Assembly (NCBI RefSeq): GCF_030816965.1
Contig: NZ_JAUSYQ010000002.1
Coordinates: 6,686,001 to 6,750,000, forward strand
Direction of reading: 5' to 3'
DNA length: 64,000 nt
Origin: Streptomyces canus
GTDB taxonomy: Bacteria > Actinomycetota > Actinomycetes > Streptomycetales > Streptomycetaceae
The notes beneath the pieces were generated by a model. It made no database searches. It was not told the origin of the DNA and saw nothing but the letters and a program-made list of their open reading frames with translations. The position numbers and the translations under genes are program-made. This document shows, in pieces, positions 1 to 9,300 of the stretch; within the stretch, counting starts at the first letter, position 1, and the number at the start of each line of letters is the position of its first letter.

Positions 1-1004
1 TCCTGGCGGTACAACGGCCAGACGATGCCGGTGAACGCCAGCACCTGGGTCAGCTTCCGCCCGGGATACGTGTCCAGCGGATCCGCGTCGATCCGCTCCA
101 GCAGGTCCGCGATCTTCCGGGTGCCCTGTTCGGGGTCCTGGCCGGTGGATTCGAGGTAGTTGTCGAGGGCGCGCTGGAAGCCCCGGGCCTGGTTCTTGCG
201 GTGGTCCACCAGGTCGGCGGTCGGATCGACGACCGCGTCGAGCACCAGCCGCCCTGCATTCTCGGGGAACAGGTGGGCGTAGACGCCGCCGAGTTGGGTG
301 CCGTACGAGATGCCGAAGTAGTGCAGTTCGGTGTCGCCGAGGACCTGGCGCATCAGGTCCATGTCCCGCGCGGTGTCGGTGGTGGAGACGTGCGCCAGCA
401 GTCTGCCCACGCCCTTCTCGCAGCTCTGGGCGAAGTCGGTGGCGTCCCTGAGGTACGCCCGTTCCTCGGCTGGGGTGTCCGGGGTGGCGTCCACCGCCTC
501 GGCGGCCTGGGTCTCCTTGTCGCCACGACAACGGACGCCTTTGCTGGCGCCGACGCCGCGCGGGTCCCAGCTCACCAGGTCGTACCGCTCGCGCAGCAGG
601 GAGACGGTGGCGGCGTACCCGGGCATTCCGGCGACGCCCGGCGCGCCGGGACCGCCGAAGTTGAACAGGAGCGAGCCGATGCGGTCGCCGCCGCGGGCCT
701 TGGAGCGAATCAGCGCGAGGCCGATCGTCTCGCCGTCCGGCTTCGACCAGTCGAGCGGCACCTTCAACGTCGCACATTGCCAGTCCCTGCCGGGAGGAGA
801 GGAGTCCGCGGTGGCCTTGCAGCGCTCCCAGTCGAGCTTCTGCGAGGTCAGCGCGGCGGGCAGCGCTTTCGCGCCTGTGGTGCTGGGCCTCGCGCTGCCC
901 GACCGCTCGTCTCCCTCACCGCCGCCGGACGAGCCGCCGCTGCAGCCCGCCGCCAGCAGTGCGGCCGCGGCGGTCACAGCCGCCCACCGTACGAAACGTC
1001 CCAT
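1..1004 (-). CDS. Secreted alpha/beta hydrolase (tripeptidyl aminopeptidase-like), partial
   Basis: The gene begins at ATG 1004 behind a GGGGAGGGGGA ribosome site and leaves the window at base 1, so about 334 residues are visible and the C-terminal Asp and His are missing. The N-terminus has a basic start, a hydrophobic stretch and lipobox LLAAGC (Cys near residue 21), so it is probably an exported lipoprotein. The body has FNFGGPGAPG (oxyanion region) and the nucleophile elbow GISYGTQLGG. This matches the alpha/beta-hydrolase plus TAP C-terminal family that removes N-terminal tripeptides or acts on peptide mimics. It is a close paralogue of the next gene and lies in the same orientation, so the pair looks like a tandem duplication. 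The exact substrate is unknown. Confidence 0.85.
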   Translation of the reverse strand, partial: MGRFVRWAAVTAAAALLAAGCSGGSSGGGEGDERSGSARPSTTGAKALPAALTSQKLDWERCKATADSSPPGRDWQCATLKVPLDWSKPDGETIGLALIRSKARGGDRIGSLLFNFGGPGAPGVAGMPGYAATVSLLRERYDLVSWDPRGVGASKGVRCRGDKETQAAEAVDATPDTPAEERAYLRDATDFAQSCEKGVGRLLAHVSTTDTARDMDLMRQVLGDTELHYFGISYGTQLGGVYAHLFPENAGRLVLDAVVDPTADLVDHRKNQARGFQRALDNYLESTGQDPEQGTRKIADLLERIDADPLDTYPGRKLTQVLAFTGIVWPLYRQ

Positions 1005-1090
1005 TCCAGTCCCCCTCCCCAACCGTCCGTGCCAAGCCACGAACGTCGGTCTGGCCATGGTAGGCCGATCACCAGACACCCGTCGGGGCC

Positions 1091-1099
1091 TGTGGATAA
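1091..1099 (-). promoter_or_regulatory. DnaA-box-like 9-mer
   Basis: TGTGGATAA reads TTATCCACA on the minus strand, the classical DnaA box. It lies in the gap between the two tandem hydrolase genes. A single box may be chance; two further boxes occur at 17258 and 23730. Confidence 0.35.
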
Positions 1100-1147
1100 C
1101 CTTCTGACCAGCGATTTCACCGAAGGCCCGGGGTGGCTGCGGTCGTG

Positions 1148-2692
1148 CTAGGAGCAGACGGTCCCGGCCGCCGGCACCTTTCCGCTCAGGAGATAGCCGT
1201 TCACGGCGTCCTGGACGCACGTGTTCTTGCTGTCGTACGCCCCGTGCCCCTGCCCCTTGTACGTCAGCTCGACCCCGACGCCGGCTCCGAGCGCCTCCAC
1301 CATCTTGCGCGCGCCCTCGTACGGGGTCGCCGGGTCCCCCGTGTTGCCCACGACCAGGATCGGTGCCGAGCCGGTGGCGCTCACGTCGGGATGGTCGGCG
1401 GCGCCCCCCACGCCCCAGTCGGTGCAGTTCACCATCGACCAGGCCATGAAGTCGCCGAACAGAGGGGACGCGGCGCGGAACTCGGGCAGCTTGCGCTCGA
1501 CCTGGGCGGAGGTGTACCGGGGCTTGTCGTCGGCGCAGTTGATGGCGTTGTTGGCCGCCGCGAAGTTGCTGTACTCACCGTTGTCGCTGCGCCCGTTCAG
1601 CGTGTCGGACAGCAGCATCAGGATGCTGCCGTCGCCGTCGTACGCCTGCTCCAGGCCCTCGGTGAGGTACTCCCAGAAGTCCTTCGAGTACAGCGCCTGT
1701 GCGATGCCGTTGGTCGCGGCGGTCTGGGTCAGCACCCGCTGCCCGATGCCGGGGATCGGCTTGCTGTCGAGGTCGGCCAGCAGTTCGGCGATGCGGTTCC
1801 TGACATCTTGCGCGGTGTCGCCGACGGGGCAGTCCGTGGACTGCGAGGTGCAGTCCTCGGCGAAGTTGTCGAGCGCGAGCTGGAATCCCTCGGCCTGTCC
1901 GAGCGAACCCTGCTCGCTGCTCTGCGTCGGGTCGACGACCGCGTCGAAGACCGCGCGCCCCACGTGCCTCGGGAACAGGTGGGCGTAGACACCGCCGAGT
2001 TCGGTGCCGTACGAGATGCCGAAGTAGTACAGCTTGTCGTCGCCGAGGACCTGGCGCATCAGGTCCATGTCGCGGGCCGCGTCGGTCGTGCGCACATGCG
2101 GCAGCATCTTCCTGGAGTTCTCCTCGCAGGCCGCGTTGAACTCCTTGGTGTTGTCCAGCAACGAGGCGCGCTCGGCCGAGTCGTCAGGGGTCCAGTCCTG
2201 CTCGAAGTACACGTCGAGCTGGGGGTCGTTCATGCACTCCACCGGGGAGCTGCGGCCGACCCCGCGGGGGTCGAAGCTCACCAGGTCATAGCGGGTGCGC
2301 AGTTTCGCGTAGTCCGTGCCGAAGGCGGGGAGTGTGGTGACGCCCGAGCCGCCGGGCCCGCCGAAGTTGAAGACGAGCGAGCCGATGCGCTTGTCCTTGG
2401 CGCCACTGGCCTTCGCCCGGATCAGGGCGAGTCCGATCGTGTCGCCCTTGGGCTTCGTCCAGTCGAGAGGGGCCTTGAGGGTGGTGCACTGCCACTCGTC
2501 GTCACCCGGTAGCGGTGAAGGGGCGTCACCGCCGCCCTCGGCCCGGGAGGGGGCCGGGCAGTCCTTCCAGTTCAGCTTCTGGGCCGACAGGTCCTCGTCC
2601 TGGGAGTCGTCGCCGCAGCCCGCCAGCACGGAGGTCAGCAGAAGGGCGGTGGTGGTCAGGGTGACGGCGCGCAGTCGAGGGGGGGTGGGCAT
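1148..2692 (-). CDS. Secreted tripeptidyl aminopeptidase-like alpha/beta hydrolase lipoprotein
   Basis: 514 residues. It is predicted to be an extracellular membrane-anchored peptidase: the signal peptide ends in lipobox SVLAGC near residue 25. The fold shows FNFGGPGGSGV near residue 110, the catalytic serine in GISYGTELGG near 225, the likely catalytic Asp in VGNTGDPATPYE near 447 and the likely His in GQGHGAYDS near 482. A TAP-like C-terminal domain surrounds the last two, and length is normal for the SlpD/SlpE/Tap group of Streptomyces. The start ATG follows GCAGGATGGGATC. The upstream tandem neighbour (ending beyond base 1) shares most motifs. Specificity cannot be read from sequence. Confidence 0.88.
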   Translation of the reverse strand: MPTPPRLRAVTLTTTALLLTSVLAGCGDDSQDEDLSAQKLNWKDCPAPSRAEGGGDAPSPLPGDDEWQCTTLKAPLDWTKPKGDTIGLALIRAKASGAKDKRIGSLVFNFGGPGGSGVTTLPAFGTDYAKLRTRYDLVSFDPRGVGRSSPVECMNDPQLDVYFEQDWTPDDSAERASLLDNTKEFNAACEENSRKMLPHVRTTDAARDMDLMRQVLGDDKLYYFGISYGTELGGVYAHLFPRHVGRAVFDAVVDPTQSSEQGSLGQAEGFQLALDNFAEDCTSQSTDCPVGDTAQDVRNRIAELLADLDSKPIPGIGQRVLTQTAATNGIAQALYSKDFWEYLTEGLEQAYDGDGSILMLLSDTLNGRSDNGEYSNFAAANNAINCADDKPRYTSAQVERKLPEFRAASPLFGDFMAWSMVNCTDWGVGGAADHPDVSATGSAPILVVGNTGDPATPYEGARKMVEALGAGVGVELTYKGQGHGAYDSKNTCVQDAVNGYLLSGKVPAAGTVCS

Positions 2693-2773
2693 GATCCCAT
2701 CCTGCGGTCGCGCGCGCGGGGACGCTCGGCGCGCGAGCCGTGAGAGGTACCAGTCCCGGCTCGGCGGTACGGA

Positions 2774-5482
2774 TTACAGCGCGCCCTTCCGGGACAGCTG
2801 GTTGAAGGCCAGCCAGCCCGGCAGCACCGGCAGCCACAGCGTCAGTAGACGGAACAGCAGGACGGCCGGGGCGGCGACCTCCTTGGGGAGCCCCACGGCG
2901 ATCAGACCGACCGTCAAAGTGGCCTCCACGGCGCCCACACCGCCCGGTGTCGGGGCCGCCGACCCGAGCGCGTTGCCGGCGAGGAAGACGACGGCGACGC
3001 TGGCGATGCTGAGCGACGTCCCCTCTTGGCCGAAGGCGCGGATCGAGGCGTCCAGACACATCACGAAGCAGGCCGTCAGCAGCAGCATGCCGCCGATGCC
3101 GGTGACCAGCTTCTGCGGCCGCTGGAGCACGTCCAGCATGCGCGGCACGACTCCCGCGAACAGCGACCTCACGCGAGTGACGACGAACTTCCTGAGGAAC
3201 GGCACCGAGGTGACCACGAGCACGAGCACCGCCACGGTCAGCAGCCCCGCGATGACCGTTCGGGACGGCGACAGCGACGGCGTCTTCTCGGTACCGGTCA
3301 GATAGCCGAAGGACAGCAGCATCACGATGTGGCAGCCGAGCCCGAACAACTGCGAGGCGCCGACACTCGCCACCGCGAGCCCCGGCCGCACTCCCTGACG
3401 CTGCAGGAAGCGCGTGTTGAGTGCCACACCGCCGACCGCGGCCGGCGCGACGATCTTCACGAACGAACCGGCGACCTGGGCCGCGACCGTGCGCAGGAAT
3501 CCCACCCGCTCGGGCACGAAGCCCAGCAGCGCCATGGCCGCGGCGAAGTAGCTGCACGCCGAGAACAGCACGGCAGCCGCGACCCAGCCCCACTCGGCGT
3601 TGGCGACGAGCGGCCCGAACTCGATGTGGGTGAGCTGCGTCAGCAGGAAGTACGCGCCGATGGCACCCGCGATGAAGCTGATCAGCGTGCGCGGCTTCAC
3701 CCGCTCCAGGCGAGCCGGTTCGACCGGTGCCTGTGGCCTGATCAGCAGCACCTGGTGGCGGATCTGCGTCAGCAGGTCCTCCTCGCGCGCCTCTTCGATG
3801 GCCTCGTCGATGGCCCGCTTCTCGGCCCGCGCCTCCGCCTTGACGGCCTTCTTGTCGGGCTTCTCGAGTTCGGGTCTGGCGTTCTCCGGCGCCTCCTCCA
3901 GACGGGCCTGCTTGGCCTGGTGGGACGCATCCAGGACCGCCTCACGCTCGCGCTGGGCCCGCTCCCGGGCCAGTCTGCGCAGCGTCGCGCGCGTGGAGCG
4001 TGTCAGCGCGATGGGCTGCAGCATCGGCAGACAGTCGGCCACGGCGTCGGGGCCGAGGATGCTGACCGCCGAGGCCACCGCGCGCTCCGCGCCGGCCAGC
4101 AGCCCCAGGGTCGTCACCAGCTGGGCGACGTCCATGCGCAGCAGCAGGGTGCTGGCCGCGATCTCGCCGCCACGAAGATCGGTGAGGATCACCGCACCGG
4201 AACGATCCACCAGAATCGCGTCACCCGCGAGCCTGCGGTGCGCGATACGCCGCGACTGCAGCGCCTGCACCTGACGCCAGGTGTTGCGCAGCAGTTCGTC
4301 GGTGATCTCCTCTTCGGCCAGTGACTCGAGCGTGCGCCCGCCGGTGTGCTCGTAGACCAGCATCACGGCGTCGGGGCCGAGCTCGGAGGTGGCGATCAGC
4401 TTGGGCGCGTTGGCGCCTGCCGCGATGGCCGCGTAGGCGAGCAGCGCCTCCTGCTCCAGTGCCTGCCTGAGCGACTGGAGGCTGCTGCGGGTGGCGAAGC
4501 CGCGCAGCGTGAGATTGCGCCACACGCGGTAGAAGAAGCCCTGCGCCTGCTGCTCCCGGTCGACCACCGTCACATCCAGCGGGGGGCCGTCCTCCAGGGT
4601 GACGAAATAGCGCCGGCCGCGGTCGCTGTTCTCCGCGGTCTCGGAGGCCTCCTCGCGGGCCGCGCTGACCGGGTGGAAACCGACGGTCCTGAGACCCGCG
4701 ATCAGCGTCTGCCCGGTGGGCCGGACATTGGGCGAGCCGACCGCGTACAGCGTCCCGTAGGCGACCGTCCACCCGATCAGTACCGTCAGGATGATCGAGA
4801 ACGGTGTGGTGTAGCCGGTGACGAGCATCGAGAACGCGTCGAGCATCAGCACGATCCACAGCACTGCCCGCCAGCGCGGCCTGCGGGACATGCCGACGGC
4901 CGTCATATAGGCGATGACGGGCGCCAGATAGCCGTGCACCGGGTCGGTGAGGGCGTGGATGTCGCCGGGGGAGGGCTGGGTGAGCGCCTCCTGGATCGAG
5001 CCCGGGGCGGCCTTGGCGACCCACAGGTCGGTGGCGAGCGTCACACCGTGGGCGAGGACCGCGGCGAGCACGCCGTCGGCGATCCGCAGTCCGTCGCGCT
5101 TGATCAGCCGCTCGATCGCGAACGCGACCGGGACGAGGAGGATCGCGATGCTGGAGGCGAGACCGGCGATCTTGATGAGCAGGTCGGGCGCCTGACCAGT
5201 GCCCTTGTTGATGTCCTGTTCGAGGCCGGAGGTGGTGCCGTGCGCGAACGCGGCGATCGCGAGCAGGACGACGACGGCCAGCACGCCGACCAGCAGTCGC
5301 ATGAGGTCGGAGGGCCGGTGCACGCGCGCGGGGAGCAGCGGTTCGTCGCGTTCGACCTCGTCGACGTGCACCTCCTCGACGCAGGCGTCGGTGTCCTTGC
5401 CGTCCGCGTCGGCGGTCTCGGGGCGCGACGAAGCGTCAGAGGTGCTCTCGGCGTCCTCCGGGTGCACACCCTGTGGCTTCAT
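2774..5482 (-). CDS. Flippase-like (LPG synthase TM/UPF0104) membrane protein with internal kinase-like domain
   Basis: About 902 residues from ATG 5482 (MKPQGVHPED), preceded by AAGAAGAG; an in-frame GTG at 5506 would add 8 residues. The order is an acidic N-terminus, four to six transmembrane segments (residues 50-240), then a soluble region near 290-510 with protein-kinase/phosphotransferase flavour: LVYEHTGGRTLESL, then HRRLAGDAILVDR in place of HRDLxxxN, and LTDLRGG in place of DFG. A charged, probably coiled stretch follows (520-600), then a C-terminal multi-pass domain of the lysylphosphatidylglycerol-synthase/UPF0104 type containing GGVALNTRFLQR and PTPGGVGAVEATL. The kinase-like part lacks the usual catalytic residues, so it may be a pseudokinase or lipid-binding module. 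The transported substrate is unknown. Confidence 0.82.
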   Translation of the reverse strand: MKPQGVHPEDAESTSDASSRPETADADGKDTDACVEEVHVDEVERDEPLLPARVHRPSDLMRLLVGVLAVVVLLAIAAFAHGTTSGLEQDINKGTGQAPDLLIKIAGLASSIAILLVPVAFAIERLIKRDGLRIADGVLAAVLAHGVTLATDLWVAKAAPGSIQEALTQPSPGDIHALTDPVHGYLAPVIAYMTAVGMSRRPRWRAVLWIVLMLDAFSMLVTGYTTPFSIILTVLIGWTVAYGTLYAVGSPNVRPTGQTLIAGLRTVGFHPVSAAREEASETAENSDRGRRYFVTLEDGPPLDVTVVDREQQAQGFFYRVWRNLTLRGFATRSSLQSLRQALEQEALLAYAAIAAGANAPKLIATSELGPDAVMLVYEHTGGRTLESLAEEEITDELLRNTWRQVQALQSRRIAHRRLAGDAILVDRSGAVILTDLRGGEIAASTLLLRMDVAQLVTTLGLLAGAERAVASAVSILGPDAVADCLPMLQPIALTRSTRATLRRLARERAQREREAVLDASHQAKQARLEEAPENARPELEKPDKKAVKAEARAEKRAIDEAIEEAREEDLLTQIRHQVLLIRPQAPVEPARLERVKPRTLISFIAGAIGAYFLLTQLTHIEFGPLVANAEWGWVAAAVLFSACSYFAAAMALLGFVPERVGFLRTVAAQVAGSFVKIVAPAAVGGVALNTRFLQRQGVRPGLAVASVGASQLFGLGCHIVMLLSFGYLTGTEKTPSLSPSRTVIAGLLTVAVLVLVVTSVPFLRKFVVTRVRSLFAGVVPRMLDVLQRPQKLVTGIGGMLLLTACFVMCLDASIRAFGQEGTSLSIASVAVVFLAGNALGSAAPTPGGVGAVEATLTVGLIAVGLPKEVAAPAVLLFRLLTLWLPVLPGWLAFNQLSRKGAL

Positions 5483-5668
5483 CGTCTCTTCTTGATCTCG
5501 TATCACCAGTCACCGCCCGCACGATGGTGGCATGCCCCACCGACACACGGGGGCGTCAGGGTGCACATGCGGGGGCGCACAGTCTGCCCGAAGCGCTGTC
5601 CCTGGGCGAGGGATACGCACGGTCGCGAGCCCGTCACATTGTTGGTGGGGTGGGGCAGGATGGGGCGG

Positions 5669-6055
5669 ATGAGCGAGCAGAGCCTTCCTCGGGACGCCCA
5701 CCCGGAGTACGCGGACACGCTGCCGGAGTACGCCGAGCGGGTCCTCGACGTCGCCGAACGCATTCCGTCCGGGCGCGTCATGACGTACGGCGACGTCGCC
5801 GAGTGGCTGGAGGAGGGCGGCCCCCGTCAGGTCGGCCGGGTCATGGCCCTGTACGGCGGAGCCGTGCCCTGGTGGCGGGTCGTCCGCTCGGACGGCGTCC
5901 TGCTTCCCGGGCACGAACTGCGGGCGCTCGGCCACTACCGCGCCGAGGGCACGCCGCTGAAGGAGGCGAGCAGGGCCGCCGAGAACCATCTGCCGCGCCT
6001 CGACATGAGACGGGCGCGCTGGGACGGCGGCGATCGTGCGGAGGGTCACACCTGA
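5669..6055 (+). CDS. Alkyltransferase-like protein (ATL, MGMT-fold without active cysteine)
   Basis: 128 residues from ATG 5669; an in-frame ATG at 5660 is possible. The protein is the short C-terminal DNA-binding domain of O6-alkylguanine-DNA alkyltransferase: the helix-turn-helix part is RIPSGRVMTYGDVAEWL and the active-site loop is VPWWRVVRSDG. MGMT enzymes have PCHR here, so the alkyl-accepting cysteine is replaced by tryptophan and no self-alkylation is possible. ATL proteins of other organisms bind O6-alkylguanine and hand it to nucleotide excision repair. The location beside adnA, adnB and uvrD2, as in mycobacteria (Rv3204), supports a repair role. Confidence 0.88.
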   Translation: MSEQSLPRDAHPEYADTLPEYAERVLDVAERIPSGRVMTYGDVAEWLEEGGPRQVGRVMALYGGAVPWWRVVRSDGVLLPGHELRALGHYRAEGTPLKEASRAAENHLPRLDMRRARWDGGDRAEGHT

Positions 6056-6129
6056 CAGCTTCCGCCATCCCACGCGCCCCGGGGCACCCTGAGGCCCGTA
6101 CGGGGGAAACAGGGCACGTCCGTGGCATG

Positions 6130-6159
6130 CCGTACGTTCGTGGGGTGAGGGACGTACGG
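6130..6159. promoter_or_regulatory. Inverted repeat upstream of adnA
   Basis: CCGTACGT (6130-6137) and ACGTACGG (6152-6159) are perfect inverted arms with a 14-base spacer in the 266-bp gap before adnA. It could be a dimeric regulator site; nothing identifies the protein. A separate small hairpin, CGGAAGC-cct-GCTTCCG, lies near 6193-6210. No convincing -35/-10 pair was recognised elsewhere in this gap. Confidence 0.3.
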
Positions 6160-6321
6160 GGCGCGTGGGCCGCATGGGTCGCGCGGGAAGAAGCGGAAGC
6201 CCTGCTTCCGCACTCGGCGTCGGCGTAGCGTCGCCTGCACGCGTCCCCCTCACCCCCCGTCCACCGCCCTCCACGCGGGGCGGGCCGCCCAACAGCACAC
6301 CCACCAGGACCGGCGAACCAC

Positions 6322-9300
6322 GTGAGCTCCTCTTCCTCCACCAGGCGTCTGTCGCACTCCCCGGTGCGACAGGGGACCCGTGGCGCTTACCGACTGGTGC
6401 GTACCCCGCCGGCCCGGGTGGATCCCCCTCTTCTGGACGCCGCACAGCGCGCCGTGGTTGAGCACGGAAGCGGCCCTTTGCTCGTTCTTGCAGGTCCGGG
6501 CACCGGGAAGACCACCACGCTCGTCGAGTCGGTGGCCTCACGAATCGCCCGCGGAGGGGACCCCGCGCGCGTGCTCGTGCTGACGTTCAGCCGCAAGGCG
6601 GCCGTCGAGCTGCGCGACCGCATGGCGCTGCGCATAGGAGCGGCGCGCGCGCCGCAGGCGACCACCTTCCACTCGTTCTGCTACGCCCTGGTCCGCGCCC
6701 ACCAGGACAGTGACCTGTTCGTGGAGCCGCTGCGGCTGCTGTCGGGGCCCGAGCAGGACGTGGCCGTACGCGAACTGCTGGCCGGCCAGCCCGACCTGGA
6801 GCGGCTCGGCCTCGCGCACGTGCGCTGGCCGGACGAACTGCGCGCCTGTCTGACCACCCGCGGTTTCGCCGACGAAGTCCGCGCGGTCCTCGCCCGCAGC
6901 CGCGAACTGGGCCTCGGGCCAGGCGCCCTGGACGCCTTCGCCCGCCGCAGCGGCCGCCCCGACTGGCGGGCCGCGGCCGCCTTCCTCGCCGAGTACCTCG
7001 ACGTCCTCGACCTCCAGGGCGTGCTCGACTACGCCGAACTTGTCCACCGTGCGGTGCTGCTCGCCCGCCGCCCCGAGGTCGCCGAGCGACTCGCCGCCCA
7101 GTACGACGCCGTGTTCGTCGACGAGTACCAGGACACCGACCCGGCCCAGGTACGGCTGCTGCGGGCGCTCGCCGGGGGTGGCCGCACCCTCGTCGCCTTC
7201 GGCGATCCCGACCAGTCGATCTACGCGTTCCGTGGCGCGGACGTCAACGGCATCCTCGACTTCCCGTACGCCTTCCCGCGCGCGGACGGCCGGACGGCCC
7301 CCGTGGAGGTCCTGCGCACCTCCCGCCGCTCCGGAGCCGCCCTGCTGGCCGCGACCCGTCTGGTGACCCAGCGCATGCCGCTGACCCGGCTGCCGGCGGA
7401 CAAGGTCCGCGCCCACCGCGAGCTCGCCCCGGTCCGGGAGGGGGGACGTGTCGAGGTGTACACCTACCCGACGTCCGGCACCGAACTGGACAACATCGCG
7501 GACATCCTGCGCCGGGCGCATCTGGAGGACGGCGTCCCCTGGGGCGAGATGGCGGTCCTGGTGCGCGCGGGATCCCGCACCATCCCGACGGTCCGGCGCG
7601 CTCTCACAGCGGCCGGGGTCCCCCTCGACATCGACGGCGACGACCTGGCCCTGCGACACGAACCGGCGGTGGCGCCGCTGCTGACGGCGCTGCGGGCAGT
7701 GGCCACGGCGGAGGCGGCGGAGGGAGCCGTACGGCTTGAGGAGGGCGACGCTTCCGACGAGGCGCGGTTGGTGTCCGAGGAGGAGGGGCGGCGGGACTCG
7801 GCCGATGAGCCGCGGTCGGTGTCCGACGAGAAGGCGCAGCGGGACTCGTCCGACGAGCCGCAGTCGGTGTCCGGCGATGAGCCGCGGTCGGTGTCGGACG
7901 AGGAGCCGCAGGGGGACTTGGCCGATGAGCCGCGGTCGGTGTCGGACGAGGAGCCGCAGGGGGACTCGGCCGACGGTCCGCGGACGGTGTCCGAGGAGGA
8001 GGCACGGCAGGCGTCGGCCGACGAACCGCAGCCCCCCTCCGCAGAACCGCCGTCCGACACCTCTTGGCTCGACACCGAGACCGCCCTCACCCTCCTTGCC
8101 TCCCCCCTCGCCGGTATGGACGCCGCCGACCTGCGCCGCCTCGGCCGTGCCCTGCGGGACGAGGAGCGGGCCGCGGGCAACGCCCTGCCGCCGCCCTCCG
8201 ACGTGCTCCTCGCGCGGGCGCTCGCCGAGCCCGAACGCCTGGCCGTGCACGACCCCGCGTACGCGCGCGGAGCCCAGCGGCTCGGCGCGCTGCTCGGCAA
8301 GGCCCGCGAGCGCCTCGCGAACGGCGGAAGCGCCGAGGAGGCGTTGTGGGACCTGTGGGAGGGCACACCGTGGCCCGGACGCCTGGAGCGGGCCGCCCGG
8401 CGCGGCGGCGCCGCGGGGCGCAACGCGGACCGTGACCTCGACGCCGTGTGCGCGCTGTTCGCGACCGCCGCGCGCGCGGAGGAGCGCACCGGAGGCCGCG
8501 GCGCCCTGAACTTCCTGGAGGAGATCGACGCCGAGGACATCGCCGCCGACACCCTGACCCGGCGTGCCGTACGCCCCGACGCCGTCCGCCTGATGACCGC
8601 GCACCGCTCCAAGGGACTGGAGTGGCGCCTGGTCGTCGTCGCGGGCGTCCAGGAGGGCCTGTGGCCGGACCTGCGCCGCCGCGGCTCCCTCCTGGAGGCC
8701 GACCGCATCGGCCGCGACGGACTTGCCGAACCGCTCACCCCGGGCGCCCTGCTGGCCGAGGAGCGCCGCCTCTTCTACGTGGCCGCCACGCGTGCGCGTG
8801 AGCGACTCGTGGTCACGGCGGTGAAGGCACCGGCAGACGACGGCGACCAGCCCTCCCGTTTCCTGACCGAACTCGGCGTCGAACCCAGGGACGTGACGGG
8901 CCGCCCCCGCCGCCCGCTGTCCGTCGCCGCCCTGGTCGCCGAACTCCGCGCCACCACCGTCGACCCACGCGTCTCCGACACCCTGAGGGAGGCCGCCGCC
9001 CGCCGGCTGGCCCGGCTCGCCGCCCTCGCCGACGAGGACGGCCGCCCGCTCGTCCCCTCCGCCCACCCCTACCGCTGGTGGGGGATGTTCGAGCCGACCG
9101 AGTCCAAGGTGCCGCTGCGCGACCGCGACCAGCCCGTCGTCCTCTCCGGCAGCGCCCTCGACCAGCTCGCCAACACCTGCGCCCTCCAGTGGTTCCTGGG
9201 CCGCGAGGTGAAGGCCGACGCGCCCGCGACGGTCGCCCAGGGCTTCGGCAACGTCGTGCACGTCCTCGCCGACGAGGTCGCCTCCGGACACACCCCCGCC

